NCBI GenBank assembly: GCA_025363325.1
Contig: JANYEF010000025.1
Span: 1-6,241 of the forward strand
DNA: 6,241 nucleotides
Reading direction: 5' to 3'
Origin: Nitrospira sp.
GTDB taxonomy: Bacteria > Nitrospirota > Nitrospiria > Nitrospirales > Nitrospiraceae
Shown here one piece after another: positions 3,961 through 6,241 of this stretch; within the stretch, counting starts at the first letter, position 1, and every line of letters starts with the position of its first letter. Under the pieces are notes generated by a model. It saw only the letters and a list, made by a program, of their open reading frames with translations, did not search any database and was not told the DNA's origin. The translations under genes and the position numbers were made by a program.

Positions 3961-6224
3961 TGGCTGATCATCGGCAGGTCTATAAGCAGTTTCGCGAGAT
4001 GCTCCCTCCGCACGTTCGAGCCTGGCTCTGGAGACAGAAAGTTGCGCGTGGCAATCGACGAATTCGAGAACTCGGCCGGCACATTGCTGCGCAGATTAAT
4101 GCCGCGGACCAGCGAGACCACGAGGCCTGGAAACTGCTGGGGACGCGATCGGAATGGGAACAGTTCCGAGACGAACGCATCGAGACGCTACGTCATTCTC
4201 TCGGCGTCTCTCCCCAGCCCGTAGTGGACCTCAAACCGTATGTCGCCCGAACCCTGGAGGGGGACCGGTTCCGAATAGAGAATCTGGTGTTCACCAGCCG
4301 TCCTGGTGTGGTCGTGACCGCTAACCTATATCGGCCGTCAACGGCTGGCCAGAAGATGCCAGCGTTGGTTATCTGTCACAGCCATCATGATCCGAAGGCT
4401 GATGAGGAATTGCAATGTATGGGGACGACCTGGGCGCAGTTGGGCTGCTCGGTGTTGATTATGGACTTACTCGGTCACGGCGAACGTCGGCAGCACCCAT
4501 TCGCGTCTGTCGCGGACTACCCGGGTTCGTTCGAGGTGGACCGTCAAGACTACTATTCCCGTTACACGCTCGGAGCGCAATTGCAGTTGATCGGAGCAAG
4601 TTTGATGGGGTGGATGAGGTGGGACCTGACGCGTGGGATTGATTTGTTATTGACCGATCCAAGTGTAGATCGTGACCGGATCGTGCTGATCGGTGGCGTG
4701 GCGGACGGGGGAGACGTGGCAGCTGTAGCCGGCGCACTCGATCCACGAGTCGCCGGCGTAGTCGCCTTTAATTTCGGCGAACGGCCGGTGGGCGACTGGA
4801 ACCCGACGGGGTGTATCGCGCACACGGTGCACGGCGGGTTCTGGCCCTGGGTAATCTTGGCTGCAATCGCGCCGCGAAAGCTGGTCTATGGTCGTGAGTT
4901 TGCCTGGGAGCCGCAGCACGATCCCGTCTGGCAGCGACTGGAGAAAGTCTATGAGTTGTACGGCGCACGTGACTGTCTGCGGTCGGTTCACGGCACCGGC
5001 TGTGTGACCGGCCATGGACCTGAAGATTCCCACTGCAACAACATCGGATTTCTCCATCGCCGGCAGCTATACCCGATTCTGCAAGAATGGTTCGGGATCC
5101 CGGTCCCCGAGACCGAGTGTGCCACTCGATATGCTTGGCATGAACTGGAGTCCTTAAGGGCACCAATGGGTGAATTGCACGAGGTCAGGCCGATCCACGA
5201 ACTCGCTCGTGAGGCCTCTGAAATGAGTGTTACTGCGGCTCGCGCCGAACGCGAGACAGATGAGCCGCGCGGACGTGTGGCGCGCCTGCAACGGGATCTC
5301 GCGCGTGTTCTTGGGTCGATGATTCCGCCGGTCGCTCCCGTGATTCGATCCCGCGCCGCCATGCTTGAGAGAGAGGAACATATCTCCATTGAGGTCGAGG
5401 ACGGAGTCCTCTTGCATCTGGAGCTACTCTGGCCACCGGGATCGAGCGCCACTCAGCTGCCAGTCGTGATCGGGGTGGCTCAAGAGGGCAATCGTCGGCT
5501 CAAACAAGGCCGTCGGGAACTCATTGCTGGGCTGCGACAAGGCGGGGCCGCGGTGTGTGTAGCGGAGCTTCGCGGGGTGGGCGATGGACGTCACGGAGAG
5601 CTGTATCGAGGCAGAATCAGTCCCAGCGCGGAGGTCGCCTCTGCAAGTCTGGCGCTTGGTGAAAGTCTCGTGAGTTCCCGCGTCCGCGATCTGAGGTCGG
5701 TCATCGCCTACCTGTCCACACGGGAGGAGGTCGACCAGGAACGGATGGTATTATGGGGCGATTCGCTGGCGGCGACAAACACCGAGAGCGTTCAGCTCGT
5801 GGTGCCGTTTAATGCAGACCCGTCCCCTGAGCTCGGCGAGCCTCTCGGCGGGGTCGCCGTACTGCTCGGCGGACTATTCGAGCCACATATTCGAGCCATC
5901 TATATTCACGGCGGCCTCACAGGCTATGCGTCTTTGCTCGACGAGCCATTCTTTTATCAGCCCGCCGACTCAATCATCCCGGGATTGCTGTCCGTGGCGG
6001 ACCTGTGCGATCTCGTCGCGGCGCTGGCTCCGCGGCCGGTGCTGATGGAGGCGCTCGTGGATGGCTGTAACCGTCGAGCCTCTAGGGTACAAGTCGAGAA
6101 AATATTCCGCGTGGCGAGAACAGCGTATCAGATGGCTGGGGAACCCGAACAGCTCCGTATCGACGTCGAGCCCGATGCAGTCAACCGCACCGCCGCATGG
6201 CTGCTCGCAGCGTTGCATCAATAA
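3960..6224 (+). CDS. Two-module alpha/beta hydrolase, acetyl xylan esterase / dienelactone hydrolase-like
   Basis: A 754-residue protein with two related alpha/beta-hydrolase modules. Module 1 (about 90-385): PALVICHSHHDPK at 134-146 (oxyanion loop region), VLIMDLLGHGER at 165-176, a nucleophile elbow IGGVADGGD at 244-252, APRKLVYGREFAW at 304-316, and a histidine-bearing segment GHGPEDSHCNNIG at 351-363. Module 2 (about 475-754): LPVVIGVAQEG at 500-510, VAELRGVGDGRHGE at 534-547, elbow LWGDSLAA at 598-605 with Ser602, and APRPVLMEALVDG at 690-702. Residues 410-455 are an Arg/Glu-rich linker. The elbow of module 1 has alanine (A248) where serine is expected. Module 2 has Ser602 but no histidine near the C-terminus except H753. 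Similar double-module proteins are, from memory, common in Planctomycetes, usually exported; here no signal peptide is visible. The start (TTG 3960, or ATG 3999) is uncertain. The substrate cannot be predicted; an esterase role is inferred from fold only. Confidence 0.8.
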   Translation: MADHRQVYKQFREMLPPHVRAWLWRQKVARGNRRIRELGRHIAAQINAADQRDHEAWKLLGTRSEWEQFRDERIETLRHSLGVSPQPVVDLKPYVARTLEGDRFRIENLVFTSRPGVVVTANLYRPSTAGQKMPALVICHSHHDPKADEELQCMGTTWAQLGCSVLIMDLLGHGERRQHPFASVADYPGSFEVDRQDYYSRYTLGAQLQLIGASLMGWMRWDLTRGIDLLLTDPSVDRDRIVLIGGVADGGDVAAVAGALDPRVAGVVAFNFGERPVGDWNPTGCIAHTVHGGFWPWVILAAIAPRKLVYGREFAWEPQHDPVWQRLEKVYELYGARDCLRSVHGTGCVTGHGPEDSHCNNIGFLHRRQLYPILQEWFGIPVPETECATRYAWHELESLRAPMGELHEVRPIHELAREASEMSVTAARAERETDEPRGRVARLQRDLARVLGSMIPPVAPVIRSRAAMLEREEHISIEVEDGVLLHLELLWPPGSSATQLPVVIGVAQEGNRRLKQGRRELIAGLRQGGAAVCVAELRGVGDGRHGELYRGRISPSAEVASASLALGESLVSSRVRDLRSVIAYLSTREEVDQERMVLWGDSLAATNTESVQLVVPFNADPSPELGEPLGGVAVLLGGLFEPHIRAIYIHGGLTGYASLLDEPFFYQPADSIIPGLLSVADLCDLVAALAPRPVLMEALVDGCNRRASRVQVEKIFRVARTAYQMAGEPEQLRIDVEPDAVNRTAAWLLAALHQ

Positions 6225-6241
6225 CGAGGTTCACGCCGTCG

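Noticed and set aside
3631..4224. Open frame of 197 codons on the plus strand covering the NPF and SNase fragments and overlapping the hydrolase
   Set aside because: It joins unrelated fragments through low-complexity sequence and then runs out of frame under the hydrolase for 260 bases with no domain. The in-frame start lies inside the helix-hairpin-helix relic.
4647..5452. Long minus-strand frames opposite the hydrolase
   Set aside because: High GC gives long antisense open frames; the translations are Arg/Ser/Pro-rich without domains, while the plus strand carries conserved hydrolase motifs throughout.
1..6241. CRISPR array, tRNA, rRNA, insertion-sequence ends or attachment sites
   Set aside because: No regularly spaced repeats, no cloverleaf-like sequence, no transposase and no terminal inverted repeats with target duplications were seen on reading.

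Overview
The window is bacterial, compact and mostly GC-rich. The gene content (a PilZ protein, a small exported helix-hairpin-helix protein, a small exported coiled-coil protein, type I restriction genes, degenerate pyrimidine/purine intergenic repeats) fits an environmental Gram-negative. Nitrospira (Nitrospirota) is my best guess, from general resemblance only; no rRNA or other marker is present to confirm it.

Positions 1-2049 are the end of a type I restriction-modification locus. It opens with the 3' part of hsdS (specificity subunit), cut by the window edge. After 11 bp comes a 453-residue protein with a C-terminal AlbA_2 (Schlafen-type) domain, visibly AT-richer than its surroundings. 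Its stop codon overlaps the GTG of a 44-codon open frame that I read as the scar of a second hsdS gene: an HsdS-like first dozen residues fused directly to a second copy of the HsdS C-terminal helix. No hsdM or hsdR lies in the window. Any methylase and restriction subunits must be to the left, or have been lost.

Positions 2050-3577 hold small ordinary genes. A c-di-GMP-type PilZ protein is on the minus strand. A divergent pair lies on the plus strand, separated from PilZ by a 339-bp intergenic region with candidate promoters. The pair is a secreted ComEA-like helix-hairpin-helix protein and a secreted 99-residue coiled-coil protein, each with a strong Shine-Dalgarno sequence.

Positions 3578-3960 are a gene graveyard. 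In order they contain the last codons of another helix-hairpin-helix gene (with a 19-bp exact copy of the intact gene's end), an NPF/YGSPF-motif protein fragment, a degenerate pyrimidine/purine inverted repeat, and the first ~28 codons of a staphylococcal-nuclease-like gene.

Positions 3960-6224 are a 754-residue protein with two alpha/beta-hydrolase modules. It starts on a TTG lying in the last bases of the nuclease fragment. The first module lacks the nucleophile serine but keeps histidines. The second has a GDSLAA elbow but no histidine near its C-terminus where the catalytic one is expected.

The most interesting items are the AlbA_2 protein with its unrecognised N-terminal ~290 residues sitting between an hsdS end and an hsdS scar, and the two-module hydrolase with complementary active-site losses. 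Neither is proven to be a new system from sequence alone.
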